NCBI GenBank assembly: GCA_024235615.1
Contig: JACKMB010000004.1
Coordinates: 1 to 64,000, forward strand
Source: Thauera sp.
GTDB lineage: Bacteria > Pseudomonadota > Gammaproteobacteria > Burkholderiales > Rhodocyclaceae
Length of the DNA stretch: 64,000 bases
Reading direction: 5' to 3'
Shown here: positions 54,838-64,000 of the stretch, in pieces
How positions within the stretch are numbered: the stretch's first letter is position 1
Layout of the letters: each line of letters opens with the position of its first letter
Position numbers and translations under genes: made by a program
The notes under the pieces: generated by a model
What the model saw: only the letters and a program-made list of their open reading frames with translations
What the model was told of the DNA's origin: nothing
Databases searched by the model: none

Positions 54838-55377
54838 ATGGCGCGAGAGATCGAGCGCAGGTTCCTGGTCCGCGACGTACGGATCCTCGACGGACGCAGG
54901 GGCGAGCACATCATCCAGGGCTATCTCGCCAAGGAGATCGGCTCGATGTCGACGCGGGTGCGTATTCGCGGCGAGCGTGCCTACCTGACGCTGAAGTCGC
55001 CCAAGCAGGGCTTCAGCCGCGACGAGTTCGAATACCCCATTCCGGTCGGCGACGCCCGCCAGATGATCGCGCAGCATTGCGCCGGGCGGGTGGTGCGCAA
55101 GACCCGCTACCTGGTCGATCACGCCCACCACGTCTTCGAGGTCGACGTCTTCCAGGGCCAGCACGCCGGCCTGGTGGTCGCCGAGGTCGAGCTGCCGCAC
55201 GAGCAAACCCCGCTCTGCCTGCCGCACTGGGTCGGCGACGAGATCACCCACGACTCGCGCTACGGCAACTTCACCCTCGCCGAGCAGGCCGCCCTGCTGC
55301 ACGCTGCTGCAACGGCCGCGATCGCGGCCCCTGCGGCTGTCGCGAAGCCGATCCTCGGCCTGCCGGTCGCGCATTGA
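54838..55377 (+). CDS. CYTH-domain triphosphatase-like protein
   Basis: 179 residues from the ATG at 54838, MAREIERRFLVRDVRILDGR. The ExExK signature (EIERRF), QGYLAKEIGSMSTRVRIRGE and YLTLKSPKQGFSRDEFEYPI, FEVDVFQGQHAGLVVAEVEL form the characteristic closed tunnel of CYTH proteins. Family members hydrolyse inorganic triphosphate or related substrates. The C-terminal ~25 residues are a low-complexity Ala tail. Single gene with its own extended -10 promoter. Confidence 0.9.
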   Translation: MAREIERRFLVRDVRILDGRRGEHIIQGYLAKEIGSMSTRVRIRGERAYLTLKSPKQGFSRDEFEYPIPVGDARQMIAQHCAGRVVRKTRYLVDHAHHVFEVDVFQGQHAGLVVAEVELPHEQTPLCLPHWVGDEITHDSRYGNFTLAEQAALLHAAATAAIAAPAAVAKPILGLPVAH

Positions 55378-55459
55378 GGTCTCTCCGCGGCCGCGCGCGC
55401 CGGCCGCTCCGCAGCCCGCGCAGCCGTCCGCAGCGGCGCCTTCGACGTCGTCGCCGCGT

Positions 55460-57706
55460 TCAGGCGCCAGCCTGCAGTCGCATCGCCTCACCGGTCTCGT
55501 CGAAAGTCATCGCCGCTCGTCTGCCCGCCGCGTTCGCGGCAAGCCAGACCGTCGCCGCCGCGACGTCGAGCGGACGCGCAAACAGATAGCCCTGGCCCTC
55601 CTGGCAGCCGAGGTCGCCGAGGACCGCATCCTGCCCGTCATGCTCCACCCCTTCGGCCACCGTGCGCAGTCCCACGCTGTGCGCCATGCGCAGGATGGCC
55701 TCGACGATGGCCGCGTCCTGGTGATTGGTGGCGAGCTCGGCGACGAAGCTGCGGTCGATCTTGAGCGCCGAGATCGGCAGCCGGCGCAGCAGGGTCAGCG
55801 AGGAATAGCCCACGCCGAAGTCGTCGATCGCGATCGAGGCGCCCATGCGGCGCAGCGCCTGCAGCAGGCCGTTGGCGGCCGGACCGTCGGCGGTGAGCGC
55901 GCTCTCGGTAAGCTCGACCTCCAGCCGGCAGGCGTCGACCCCATGGCGCTCGAGGATCTCCACGATGCGCTCGACGAGCTCGGGACGCAGCTGCGCCGGC
56001 GACACATTCACCGCGATGCGCGGCACCTGCAGCCCGGCACGATCCCAGGCCGCGAGCTGCGCCACGGCGAGCTCCATCACCGCTAGGCCGAGCTCCCAGA
56101 TCAGCCCGCAGTCCTCCGCGAGCGGCACGAAGCGGCCGGGCGCGAGCAGGCCGAGGCGCGGATGGCGCCAGCGCACCAGCGCCTCCATGCCGGCGAGGCT
56201 GCGGTCCTCCAGGCACAGCTGCGGCTGGTAGTGCAGCTCGAGCTGGCCGGCCGCGATCGCGGCACGCAGCTCCGACTCCACGGTCATGCGCTCGACCGCG
56301 CGCGCGTTCATGTGCTCGGAGAAGAGCTGGTGGCGGTTCCCGCCCGACTCCTTGGCGTGGTACATCGCCAGGTCGGCATGGCGCAGCAGCGACTCCTCGT
56401 CGTGCGCCTGGAAGGGATAGACCGCCACGCCCACGCTGCCACCCACGCGCAGGGCATGCCCGCGCACCTCCAGCGGCCGGGTCACGATGTCCACGACCTT
56501 GGCCGCCACCGCCTCCGCGTCCGCGACCTGCCACAGGTCTCCGAGCACGATCGCGAACTCGTCGCCGCCGAGGCGGGCCACGGTGTCGGACTCGCGCACC
56601 GCCCGGCTCAGGCGCAGCGCCATCTCCTGCAGCAGGGCGTCGCCGAGGTCGTGGCCGAGGGTGTCGTTGATCCACTTGAAGCGGTCGAGATCGAGGAACA
56701 GGACGCCGAGCAGGTTGCCGCTGCGCTGTGCGCTGCGCACACCCTGGTGCAGGCGGTCCATCAACGCGGCGCGGTTGGGCAGCCCGGTGAGCGCGTCGCG
56801 GGTGGCGAGCTGCATGATGCGCGCCTCGGCCTCGTGGCGGCGGGCGACCTCCTCCTCGAGCTCGCCCACGCGCTGGCGCAGCTCGAGCTCGTCGGTGACG
56901 CTGCGCGCCAGCACCGCGAGCGCCTCGCGCGCGGTCGCGCCGAGACGGCGCGGCCGGGTGTCGAGCACGCACAGCGTCCCCACCGCCTCGCCGCCCGGCA
57001 TCACCAGCGGCATGCCGGCATAGAAGCGCACCCCCGGCTCGCCGCGCACCAGCGGGTTGTCGGCGAAGCGTGGGTCGGCGGTGGCGTCCTCGACCTCGAA
57101 GAGGCCCTCGCCCACCAGCGCATGCGCGCAGAGGCTCACCGTGCGCGAGGTCGTCTGCATTTCGGTGCCCACGCGGGCCTTGAACCACTGGCGGTGGCTG
57201 TCCACCAGGCTGATCACCCCTACCGGCACCTCGGCGATGCGCGCGGCGAGGCGGGCGATCGCATCCAGCGCGGGTTCGGGCCGGGTGTCGAGTACCTGCA
57301 GCTGCCGCAGCCGGCGGCAGCGGCGCGGCTCGTCGAGCGGCAGCGGCGGCATCCAGCTCGCCAGCTGGGCGAGCAGCACCTTGGTGTCCTCGGCCTTGTC
57401 GAGGAAGACATCGGCGCCCGCCTCCCGGCACACCGCCTCCCAGGGATCGGCGGAGCGGCTGCTCAGCACCACCACGCGCGGCGCGAGGCCTGGGGTGGCG
57501 CGCACCCGGCGCAGCAGGCCGATCCCGCTGCCCTCGGAAAGAGAGAGATCGAGCAGCACGGTGTCGGGGCGCTGCGCCTCGATCAGCGCAAAGGCGTCGT
57601 CCTCGCCGGCGGCGCTGCCGACCACGCACAGCTCGGGATGGGCGGCAAGCAGCCGGACCAGGTTGTCCCGCAGGAGCGGGGAGTCTTCGACGATGACGAT
57701 GCGCAT
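55460..57706 (-). CDS. Response regulator with GAF, GGDEF and EAL domains
   Basis: 748 residues from the ATG at 57706 (MRIVIVEDSPLLRDNLVRLL). Receiver domain 1-125 with acceptor Asp53 and Lys104; GAF about 140-285; GGDEF at 380-384 with an RxxD inhibitory site (RESD, 371-374); EAL with MEALVRW (508-510) and DDFGVGYSSL (628-637). Both c-di-GMP synthase and phosphodiesterase motifs look intact. The receiver lets an unknown kinase control c-di-GMP. It lies convergent with the CYTH gene and downstream of a kinase/NarL pair that could be linked. Confidence 0.93.
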   Translation of the reverse strand: MRIVIVEDSPLLRDNLVRLLAAHPELCVVGSAAGEDDAFALIEAQRPDTVLLDLSLSEGSGIGLLRRVRATPGLAPRVVVLSSRSADPWEAVCREAGADVFLDKAEDTKVLLAQLASWMPPLPLDEPRRCRRLRQLQVLDTRPEPALDAIARLAARIAEVPVGVISLVDSHRQWFKARVGTEMQTTSRTVSLCAHALVGEGLFEVEDATADPRFADNPLVRGEPGVRFYAGMPLVMPGGEAVGTLCVLDTRPRRLGATAREALAVLARSVTDELELRQRVGELEEEVARRHEAEARIMQLATRDALTGLPNRAALMDRLHQGVRSAQRSGNLLGVLFLDLDRFKWINDTLGHDLGDALLQEMALRLSRAVRESDTVARLGGDEFAIVLGDLWQVADAEAVAAKVVDIVTRPLEVRGHALRVGGSVGVAVYPFQAHDEESLLRHADLAMYHAKESGGNRHQLFSEHMNARAVERMTVESELRAAIAAGQLELHYQPQLCLEDRSLAGMEALVRWRHPRLGLLAPGRFVPLAEDCGLIWELGLAVMELAVAQLAAWDRAGLQVPRIAVNVSPAQLRPELVERIVEILERHGVDACRLEVELTESALTADGPAANGLLQALRRMGASIAIDDFGVGYSSLTLLRRLPISALKIDRSFVAELATNHQDAAIVEAILRMAHSVGLRTVAEGVEHDGQDAVLGDLGCQEGQGYLFARPLDVAAATVWLAANAAGRRAAMTFDETGEAMRLQAGA

Positions 57707-57910
57707 GATGGCGGTTCCACGGGTAGATCCAACGTCACCCATGTTCCGCTCCCGCACCCCGCCCCCACAGCGGCACCTCGCCGATGCAGGGGTCGGCGGG
57801 CCGCCGATCATGATGTAGGGCGATGACCTACACAGGAACCCGCGTGCTTGGCGCAGCGGCGCCGCCGCCCCGCCGCCGGCTTTCGCCCGCGACACCCCCC
57901 GCCCTCGCCC

Positions 57911-58552
57911 TCAGCCGCCCCGATCCACCAGTCCGTGCTCGGAACAGTAGCGCGCCATCTCCGCCGTGTTGGCGAGCCCGGTCTTGTCGATGATGCGGCT
58001 GCGGTAGGTGCCGACCGTCTTCACCGACAGGTGCATGGCCTCGGCGATCTCGCTGGCGCTGCGGCCGGCGGCGATCAGCAGCAGCACGCGGTATTCCTGC
58101 GCCGACAGCGTCTCGTGCGGCGCGCGCGCCGGCGCCTCGCCCGAGAGCAGGTCGGCGAGGCGGGCGGCGAGGTCGGAGCTGATGTAGCGCTGGCCGCCGC
58201 GCACGCGCTCGATCGCGGCCACCAGCTCGGTGGTCGCGTGCTCCTTGGTCAGGTAGCCGGCGGCGCCGAGCTGCAGCGCACGCGCCGCATAGGCCGCCTC
58301 GTCGTGCATGCTCAGCACCAGCAGCCGGGTGCGCGGCGCGGCGCGGTGCAGCCGCACGAGGCCCTCCAGCCCGCTGGTGTCGGGCATCGACAGGTCGAAC
58401 ACGGCGAGCTCCCACTCCGCCGCGCGCACCTGCTCGAGCGCCTGCGCCAGGCAGGAGGCTTCACCGATCGCGGCGTCGGGCCAGCGCTGCGTCACGAGCT
58501 GGCGCACGCCGAAGCGCATCACCGGATGGTCGTCGACGATCAGCAGCTTCAT
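57911..58552 (-). CDS. NarL/FixJ-family response regulator
   Basis: 213 residues. Receiver domain with Asp53 (AVFDLSMPD) and LTKEHATTE; LuxR-type helix-turn-helix at the C-terminus (LSAQEYRVLLLIAAGRSASE then LSVKTVGTYRSRI). It overlaps the sensor kinase gene by 4 bp (ATGA), so it is the partner of that kinase. Binds DNA when phosphorylated; targets unknown. Confidence 0.93.
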   Translation of the reverse strand: MKLLIVDDHPVMRFGVRQLVTQRWPDAAIGEASCLAQALEQVRAAEWELAVFDLSMPDTSGLEGLVRLHRAAPRTRLLVLSMHDEAAYAARALQLGAAGYLTKEHATTELVAAIERVRGGQRYISSDLAARLADLLSGEAPARAPHETLSAQEYRVLLLIAAGRSASEIAEAMHLSVKTVGTYRSRIIDKTGLANTAEMARYCSEHGLVDRGG

Positions 58553-59940
58553 CCTCCGTCCTCCCCGGCCGCGCCCAGCGGTACCCTCGCCTCGATCCTC
58601 ACCCCGCCCGCGGCGCCCGCACCGATGCGCAGCTCGCCGCCGGCCAGCGCGGCGCGTTCGCGCATGCTCAGCAGCCCGAGCGAGGAACGCGCCTGCGGCG
58701 CCATGCCGACCCCATCGTCCTCGACCGCCAGGCGGTACTCGCCCTCCACCGCCTCCCCGTCGACCCGCACCCGGCCCGCCTGCGCGTGGCGGGCCACGTT
58801 GGTGAGCGCCTCCTGGGCAATGCGGTAGAGCTGGTTGGCCTGGTTCGCGCTCAAGCGCCCGGCATCCGCGAGCGTGGCTTCGCAGCTCACGCCCGTGCGC
58901 TCGGCGAACTGACGGCAGGCGAGGCCGAGCGCCGCCTCCAGGCCGAGGTCGTCGAGCAGGGGCGGGCGCAGCGCTGCCGAGATCCGCCGCACCGTGGCGA
59001 TGCCCTCGCCGAGCACGGCCTCGATCTGCGGCCAGTCCTGCTCCCGCCCGGGCGCCCCCTGCAGCGCACGATGCACCATCATCTTGAGCGCGGTGAGCAA
59101 CTGCCCGAGCTGATCATGCACCTCGCGCGCCAGCCGCCTGCGCTCGTCCTCGATGCTGCGGTCGAGGCCGTGCGCGAAGGCCTCGATCTCGCCGAGCGCC
59201 TGCTGCAGCTCGGCGGTGCGTCGGGCGACGGCGTCCTCGAGGCGGGCGTTCGCGGCAATCAGCGCCACCTCCGCGTCAATGCGACGCCGCCGCTCGCGCT
59301 GCAGCAGGCTCCAGGCGGCAAGGATCAGCGCAACGCCGCTCAAGGGAAGCAGGAAATTGAAGACCGACGCACGCGTTCGCAGCGCGTCGACGCTGCGATC
59401 GCGCGCCTCGATCTCGGCGCGCAGCATGACCTCGATGGCGGCGAAGCGCACGCGGATCCGATCCATCGTGTCGCGGCCCTCTTCGAGGCGCCGCCTCCAC
59501 GGCGAGTCCTCGTCGGCGTAGGCACGGCGATCGGCGATGTTGCGCTCGGCGAGCGCGACGCGGTGGTCGATCAGGGTCCACAGGGTGTCGAGGCGGGCCT
59601 GCGGCCGGTCGGCGAGCATCGCGCGCAGCGCCTCGAAGGTGTCGTCCAGCCTGCGCATGCCGATCTCGACGGGGCCGAGATAGTGCTCGTCGCCGGTCAG
59701 CACGTAGCCGCGCTGCCCGGTCTCGACGTCCTTCAGCGCCGACATCACCTCGGCGGCGAGCAGCAGGCCGCTGCGCGAGCGCGAGCGCGCATCGGTGACG
59801 GCCTCGAGCTCGTGCAGGCTGGCCTGGCTGGACCAGGCGAGCGCCACGAACAACGCAAGACCGAACAGCATCAACAATGTCGCAGCGGGGAGTGCGACGC
59901 GCTGGCGAAAGACAGGAGGCATCGGTAAAGGATGTGGCAC
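58549..59940 (-). CDS. Sensor histidine kinase with CHASE3-like input domain
   Basis: 463 residues. Membrane segment near 17-36 (ALPAATLLMLFGLALFVALA), an extracytoplasmic CHASE3-like region (ALKDVETGQRGYVLTGDEHY, about 68-87), a second segment near 193-211 and a HisKA_3/HATPase core with acceptor His275 (AREVHDQLGQLLTALKMM) and a nucleotide-binding region (QEALTNVARHA; DDGVGM). NarL-type kinases of this form work with the adjacent regulator, which overlaps by 4 bp. Confidence 0.92.
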   Translation of the reverse strand: MPHPLPMPPVFRQRVALPAATLLMLFGLALFVALAWSSQASLHELEAVTDARSRSRSGLLLAAEVMSALKDVETGQRGYVLTGDEHYLGPVEIGMRRLDDTFEALRAMLADRPQARLDTLWTLIDHRVALAERNIADRRAYADEDSPWRRRLEEGRDTMDRIRVRFAAIEVMLRAEIEARDRSVDALRTRASVFNFLLPLSGVALILAAWSLLQRERRRRIDAEVALIAANARLEDAVARRTAELQQALGEIEAFAHGLDRSIEDERRRLAREVHDQLGQLLTALKMMVHRALQGAPGREQDWPQIEAVLGEGIATVRRISAALRPPLLDDLGLEAALGLACRQFAERTGVSCEATLADAGRLSANQANQLYRIAQEALTNVARHAQAGRVRVDGEAVEGEYRLAVEDDGVGMAPQARSSLGLLSMRERAALAGGELRIGAGAAGGVRIEARVPLGAAGEDGG

Positions 59941-60045
59941 GGGCCACGCGCATGACCATTCGGAGCAAGAATGATGTTAAACGAATCCTCCTCGCCCACG
60001 CACCCTCGATCTCGCCTGCCCTCCGCGCTGCGACGACAAGGTTCC

Positions 60046-60576
60046 TCAGACCAGAACCCGGTAATAGCCGTAGATGTTCCTCGAGGCGTAGTCCGGACCG
60101 TCCTTCCACGAATAGCGGATCTTCTTGTCGCGCTGGCGGATGTACTGCCCGGTCGTGTTGCCATCGACCGACTCGAGCTGGTTGTTGTCGTAATCGATTG
60201 CGGTGACCACGAAGTGATGGTGCGCCTTCGGCACCACGGCGACGTCGCCCGGGCGGATGTTGCGGTCCCCGGGGACGTACTGGATCTGATAGCCGCTGTT
60301 ACCCTTCATCCTGCCGCCATACAGGGTCCAGCTCACGTCAACGCCCGCGTAATGGAGCACGTGGCAGGCGAAGATGCCGCACCAGTGCCGAATCCCGCCG
60401 CCGACGAAGGCGCCGCTGCCGAGCGTGGCCAGCGTCTTCTTCGCCTCCGCCAGGGTCGGCACGATCTCCGTACCGGCCTCTTCGAAGAAGAAGACGAGCT
60501 CTTCCGGCCAGGGCTTGTATTCGCCGGGCGAGGCCCACCACCGGGCGACGTAAACGATATCGCTGCGTATTGTCAT
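60046..60576 (-). CDS. CHAP/NlpC-type cysteine-peptidase-like protein
   Basis: 176 residues from the ATG at 60576, with GGGAGG 7 nt upstream; earlier frames are unlikely. HWCGIFACHVLHYAG (putative catalytic Cys) followed by PGDVAVVPKAHHHFVVTAID (His) and SVDGNTTGQYI fit the Cys-His-Asn layout of NlpC/P60 or CHAP amidases. No signal peptide is visible, which is unusual for a wall enzyme; it may act in the cytoplasm, be an endolysin-like or effector protein, or need another export route. Isolated gene. Confidence 0.6.
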   Translation of the reverse strand: MTIRSDIVYVARWWASPGEYKPWPEELVFFFEEAGTEIVPTLAEAKKTLATLGSGAFVGGGIRHWCGIFACHVLHYAGVDVSWTLYGGRMKGNSGYQIQYVPGDRNIRPGDVAVVPKAHHHFVVTAIDYDNNQLESVDGNTTGQYIRQRDKKIRYSWKDGPDYASRNIYGYYRVLV

Positions 60577-60777
60577 CGCAGCCTCCCGAACTGCAGGGTT
60601 GCCGCCATGCCGACGGCAGGGCCGGGTGCCACGCCGGATCACGCTCCGCTCCGGCACCCGAAGTCAGGCCCGCCTCCACCACCCGGGTCCGATTTCAACA
60701 TAGCTCATCGGCCGGAGCCTTCAAGACGCGCGCGCGGACGGCCTGTCGATCGTCGGACGCTGCGCGCCGGACATCGC

Positions 60778-61146
60778 TCAGCGCGGCCCTTCGGCACGCA
60801 TCGCCTCTTCGCAATACGGCGGCGTGCCGTCCTTGCGGCAGAAATCCTTGAGCTTGCCGAGCGACTCGCGATAGAACACGTTCCACTCCTCCTGGGTGGT
60901 GAAGCGCGCCGACAGCGCGTAGTTGCAGCGCGCATGCAGGTGGTTGAGCGCGCCCACCTCGAGGCCGAACTGCTCGCTGAACACACGGCGCAGCTCCTGC
61001 GCGGGGATGCGGGTGTTCATCGCCGCGGCGTCGTAGAGCGAGAACTTCTCGAAGTCCGCGTCGGTGCAGGGCGGTTGCGCGGCCTGCGCCGTACCGGCGA
61101 GGGCGAGCAGGGCCAGGATGCGGGCGGCGGGTTGCAGCAGTTTCAT
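60778..61146 (-). CDS. Secreted hypothetical protein
   Basis: 122 residues from the ATG at 61146, with a Sec signal (MKLLQPAARILALLALAGTA, cleavage AQA/AQ). The mature part contains four cysteines (CTDADF, ARCNYAL, KDFCRKD, PYCEEAM), suggesting two disulfides, and is helical. I do not recognise the family. Downstream of the BASS transporter gene on the same strand. Confidence 0.7.
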   Translation of the reverse strand: MKLLQPAARILALLALAGTAQAAQPPCTDADFEKFSLYDAAAMNTRIPAQELRRVFSEQFGLEVGALNHLHARCNYALSARFTTQEEWNVFYRESLGKLKDFCRKDGTPPYCEEAMRAEGPR

Positions 61147-61222
61147 GACGGATCTCCAGTGAACAGGATGGCCCGGCCACATGGCTGGGCAGGAAGGCAG
61201 GTCGGCCGGCGGACCGCGGTGC

Positions 61223-62116
61223 TCATTTGCCATGGGCGGCCAGCACGCCCGCGGTCTCCCGCCGGCGCGCGACGAACACCAGGCCGAGCGCGCCGAAGTT
61301 CATCGTCAGCGCATACACGACGGCGCCGACCGCGAGCTCGGGCTGGCGCAGCAGCACGATGGCGACGAAGATCGCCAGCCCGGCGTTCTGCAGGCCGCAC
61401 TCCATCGCCACCGCGACCGCGTCCCTGCGCTCGGCGCCGGCCAGCATCACCAGGCCGTAGCCCAGGCCCATGACCGCGAAGTTGAGCACCAGGGTCGCCG
61501 GCCCTACCGACAGCAGGTTGGCGAGGATGGTGTGCTGGTGCGACACGAAGGTGGCGACCACGATGGCGGCGAAGAACAGCGTGGCGACCCGGGCGATGGC
61601 CGGCTCGGCGCGTGCGGTGAAGGCGGGCGCGCGGAGCCGCAGCAGCATCCCGGCGACGATCGGCAGCGTGGTCACCACCAGCACGCTGCCGATCAGGCGG
61701 CCGACCGGCAGCTCGGCCAGCACGCCGCCATCCGCGCCGAAGACGCCCTCGCCGAAGGCGGCGAGCACCGCCTTGACCAGCAGCGGGAAGGTGAGCAGCG
61801 CGGCCAGGCTGCTGATCACGGTGAGGCTCAGCGACAGCGCCGCGTTGGCGCGCGCGAGGTGGGTCAGGAAGCCCGAGCTCGCCCCGCCCGGGCAGGCCGC
61901 CAGCACCATCAGCCCCATGCCGAGCAGCGGCGGCAGGTCGAAGGCCAGCACCACCGCGAGGGCGGCCAGCGGCACCAGCACGAGCTGGCCGACGAGGCCG
62001 ATCAGCAGCGCACGCGGGCGCACGAACACGCGGCGGAAGTCCGCACCCTGCAGCGCCAGTCCGACCGAGAACATGATGAAGGCGAGGGCGGCGGGCAACA
62101 GGACATCGATGTTCAT
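61223..62116 (-). CDS. Bile acid:sodium symporter (BASS) family transporter
   Basis: 297 residues with about nine to ten membrane segments. VLAACPGGASSGFLTHLARA and AVAMECGLQNAGLAIFVAIV carry the two conserved motifs (crossover regions that bind sodium). Bacterial members take up small organic anions; the substrate here is unknown. It starts 9 bp after the menA stop, so the two are probably co-transcribed. Confidence 0.92.
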   Translation of the reverse strand: MNIDVLLPAALAFIMFSVGLALQGADFRRVFVRPRALLIGLVGQLVLVPLAALAVVLAFDLPPLLGMGLMVLAACPGGASSGFLTHLARANAALSLSLTVISSLAALLTFPLLVKAVLAAFGEGVFGADGGVLAELPVGRLIGSVLVVTTLPIVAGMLLRLRAPAFTARAEPAIARVATLFFAAIVVATFVSHQHTILANLLSVGPATLVLNFAVMGLGYGLVMLAGAERRDAVAVAMECGLQNAGLAIFVAIVLLRQPELAVGAVVYALTMNFGALGLVFVARRRETAGVLAAHGK

Positions 62117-62125
62117 CGAGGCGAC

Positions 62126-63043
62126 CTAGAGGAAGGAGACGAAGACGATCCCTGCCGCGGCGAGCAGGCCGGTGCGTGTGCCGGCACGCGCGGTGTCGAC
62201 CAGCAGGGCGTTGAGCGCCGGCCCGCCCTCGGCGCGGCCGAAGCGCCACACCAGCGGCGCCAGCACGGGCGCGCCGACGAGGCCGAGGATCGCCCCCGGC
62301 ACGCCGCTCGCGGCCATCAGGACGAGCGCCGGGATGGGCAGCAGCACCAGCAGCGCGAAGGCGCGGCGCGCGCGCTGCGCGCCGAGCACTGCGGCGAGCG
62401 TGCGGCGCCCGGCGCGCAGGTCGCCGGCGAGGTCGCGATAGTTGTTGACCAGCAGCACGGCGGCGGCGGGCGCGCCCACCGCCAGGCCGGCGAGCAGGTC
62501 GAGGTGGCCGACCGCGCGCGACTGCAGCCAGTGGCTGCCGAGCACCGCGAACACGCCGAAGAAGAGCAGCACGAAGAGCTCGCCGAGCGGCGAGTGCGAG
62601 ATCGGCCGCGGCCCGCCCGAATACGCCCAGCCCGCCACCAGCGAGGCCAGCCCGATCGCCAGGATCAGGCCGCCGCCGACCACGCACAGCCAGGCGCCGA
62701 GCAGTAGCGCAAGCAGCAGGCAGAGCAGGGCGCCGCGCTTGACCTCGGCGGCGCTCGCCCAGCCGGCCAGCGTGACCCGCAGCGGCCCGAGGCGCTCGGG
62801 CCGATCGGTGCCGCGCTCGAAGTCGACCGCGTCGTTGTAGAGGTTGGTGCCGATCTGGATCAGCAGCGCGCAGGCCGCGGTGGCGAGCAGCACCGCCCAC
62901 GCCAGCTCGACGCCGTCGGCGACGGCGAGCGCGGTGCCCAGCATGACCGGGGCGAGCGCCATGCCCAGCGTGCGCGGCCGGATCGCCGCCCACCACACGC
63001 CCAGCGTGCCGGGGCGAGGCGGGAGGGGATGCAGCGGCGTCAC
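62126..63043 (-). CDS. menA: 1,4-dihydroxy-2-naphthoate polyprenyltransferase
   Basis: 305 residues from a GTG at 63043 with GAGG about 6 nt upstream; the frame opens earlier but without a good start. The UbiA-family motifs QIGTNLYNDAVDFERGTD and LLVNNYRDLAGDLRAG (both Asp-rich substrate-binding loops) plus WAAIRPRTLGMALAPVMLGT identify MenA. It attaches the prenyl tail in menaquinone synthesis in the inner membrane. No other men gene is in the window. Confidence 0.88.
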   Translation of the reverse strand: MTPLHPLPPRPGTLGVWWAAIRPRTLGMALAPVMLGTALAVADGVELAWAVLLATAACALLIQIGTNLYNDAVDFERGTDRPERLGPLRVTLAGWASAAEVKRGALLCLLLALLLGAWLCVVGGGLILAIGLASLVAGWAYSGGPRPISHSPLGELFVLLFFGVFAVLGSHWLQSRAVGHLDLLAGLAVGAPAAAVLLVNNYRDLAGDLRAGRRTLAAVLGAQRARRAFALLVLLPIPALVLMAASGVPGAILGLVGAPVLAPLVWRFGRAEGGPALNALLVDTARAGTRTGLLAAAGIVFVSFL

Positions 63044-63250
63044 GCGCTGCCTCGACGAAAGGCAAGGGCGGGCACGATCACCGATCGCGGGGGCAGGGCC
63101 TGCGGTGCGAGGAAGTGGGAGAAGAACATGGTGGAAGACGCTGCGAGGACCGCGGATTATCGCATAGCCGGCGCGCCCCACCCGCGGACCGGCCGCACTG
63201 CACTATGCTGGTCGTGAAGACATGCCCGCATTTCCTGCCGGAGGCCAATC

Positions 63251-64000
63251 ATGAAGCAGTTCGCGCCCACCCTGCCGCCGCTCGCCCGCGCCGCGGTCCT
63301 CCTCATCTCCGCAGTCCTGGCCGGCGGGGCCCTCGCCGCGCCGCCCGGGCCGTTGCCGGCACTGAACATCGACATCGAGGACACCTCGGTCTCGGGCATC
63401 TCGTCGGGCGGCTTCATGTCGGTGCAGATGCAGGTCGCGCACTCCGGCATCATCCGCGGTGCCGGGGTGGTTGCCGGCGGGCCTTACTACTGCGCGCAGG
63501 ACAGCGTGATGAAGGCCACTACCGAATGCTCCTGCACCGGCGAGCCGACGCTGTCGTGCAAGGTCGCCGACGCCAGCGCGGCGGTGCCCGAGCTGGTCGC
63601 GGCCACGCGCGCCTTCCATGCCGAAGGCCGTATCGACGACCCCGCGCAGATCGCCCGCCAGCGCGTGGTGACCGTGGTGGGCGGGAAGGACACCCTGGTA
63701 CCCGCCTCCATCACCCGCCAGCTGCACGGCTACTACGACGCCTTCGGCCTGCCCGCGAGCGCGCTGAAGCCGGTGACGCTCGACGCTGCCGGTCACACCA
63801 TGCCCACCACCGCCTACGGCCGCGCCTGCGGCGTGACCGACGAGCCCTACATCGGCAAGTGCGGCTTCGAGGCCGCGCATGCGATCCTCGACTGGATCTA
63901 CGGCCCGGCCGTCGCCCCGCCGCGCACCACGCCCACTCCGGCCGGCCGCTTCGCCGAGTTCGACCAGCGCGGCTACATCCCCGAGACCGGCATCTTCAGC
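63251..64000 (+). CDS. PHB-depolymerase-like secreted esterase (partial)
   Basis: The first 250 residues of a gene that runs off the window. Sec signal (ARAAVLLISAVLAGGALA), then an esterase box GISSGGFMS (GxSxG) and VVTVVGGKDTLVPAS, with LDAAGHTMPTTAYG carrying the likely catalytic His. The pattern is that of extracellular poly(3-hydroxybutyrate) depolymerase-like esterases. GGAGG precedes the ATG at 63251. Confidence 0.8.
   Translation, partial: MKQFAPTLPPLARAAVLLISAVLAGGALAAPPGPLPALNIDIEDTSVSGISSGGFMSVQMQVAHSGIIRGAGVVAGGPYYCAQDSVMKATTECSCTGEPTLSCKVADASAAVPELVAATRAFHAEGRIDDPAQIARQRVVTVVGGKDTLVPASITRQLHGYYDAFGLPASALKPVTLDAAGHTMPTTAYGRACGVTDEPYIGKCGFEAAHAILDWIYGPAVAPPRTTPTPAGRFAEFDQRGYIPETGIFS

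Overview
The window is high-GC DNA with dense, short-spaced operons. Gene content (MenA, a BASS transporter, a REC-GAF-GGDEF-EAL protein, a CHASE3 kinase, a PHB-depolymerase-like esterase, IS630/IS1634/IS3/ISAs1 elements) suggests a chromosome of a betaproteobacterium, probably Rhodocyclales (Thauera/Azoarcus-like). That placement is an inference from gene content and base composition only; there is no rRNA or marker gene here.

Layout. (1) 409-16496, minus strand: one operon-like block with a 3433-residue LEPRLLFDGA/DUF4347 repeat protein, a TolC-type lipoprotein, two HlyD-type adaptors and an M50 metalloprotease fused to an HlyD-like barrel. It looks like a dedicated export system for the giant protein, but no ABC ATPase is encoded with it. 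An IS630 element sits directly upstream of the giant gene. (2) 17.6-42 kb: an accessory, island-like region. It holds a possible 5'-truncated membrane protein, a CoiA-like nuclease, a FitAB/VapBC toxin-antitoxin pair, a type I restriction-modification system (hsdM-hsdS-hsdR) with TA-like cargo between hsdS and hsdR, a HigBA-like pair, a small tyrosine recombinase, an IS1634-type element split by an IS3-family element, an AT-rich AlbA_2/HATPase gene, a frameshifted ISAs1 transposase, an antitoxin with only the tail of its TumE-like toxin, and an RHH/ParE pair. A dispersed non-coding repeat occurs four times here; two copies are preceded by attC-like hairpins directly behind a gene. (3) 40.8-50 kb: a complete type I Wadjet system (jetABCD), whose jetA starts 3 bp after the ParE toxin, then a translationally coupled AAA ATPase + DUF4276 pair that resembles a two-gene nuclease defence module. 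(4) 50.4-64 kb: more ordinary chromosome: NYN-LOTUS protein, UbiB-like kinase, ParA, CYTH phosphatase, c-di-GMP and two-component signalling genes, a CHAP/NlpC-like protein, a BASS transporter, MenA, and the start of a secreted PHB-depolymerase-like enzyme that runs off the window.

Working together: the middle region is a defence island, with restriction of unmodified DNA, anti-plasmid SMC (Wadjet), several TA pairs, a Schlafen-like ATP-binding protein and an AAA/Toprim-like pair, among mobile elements that have damaged several of its members. The least explained systems are the ATPase-less export cluster and the AAA-DUF4276 pair.
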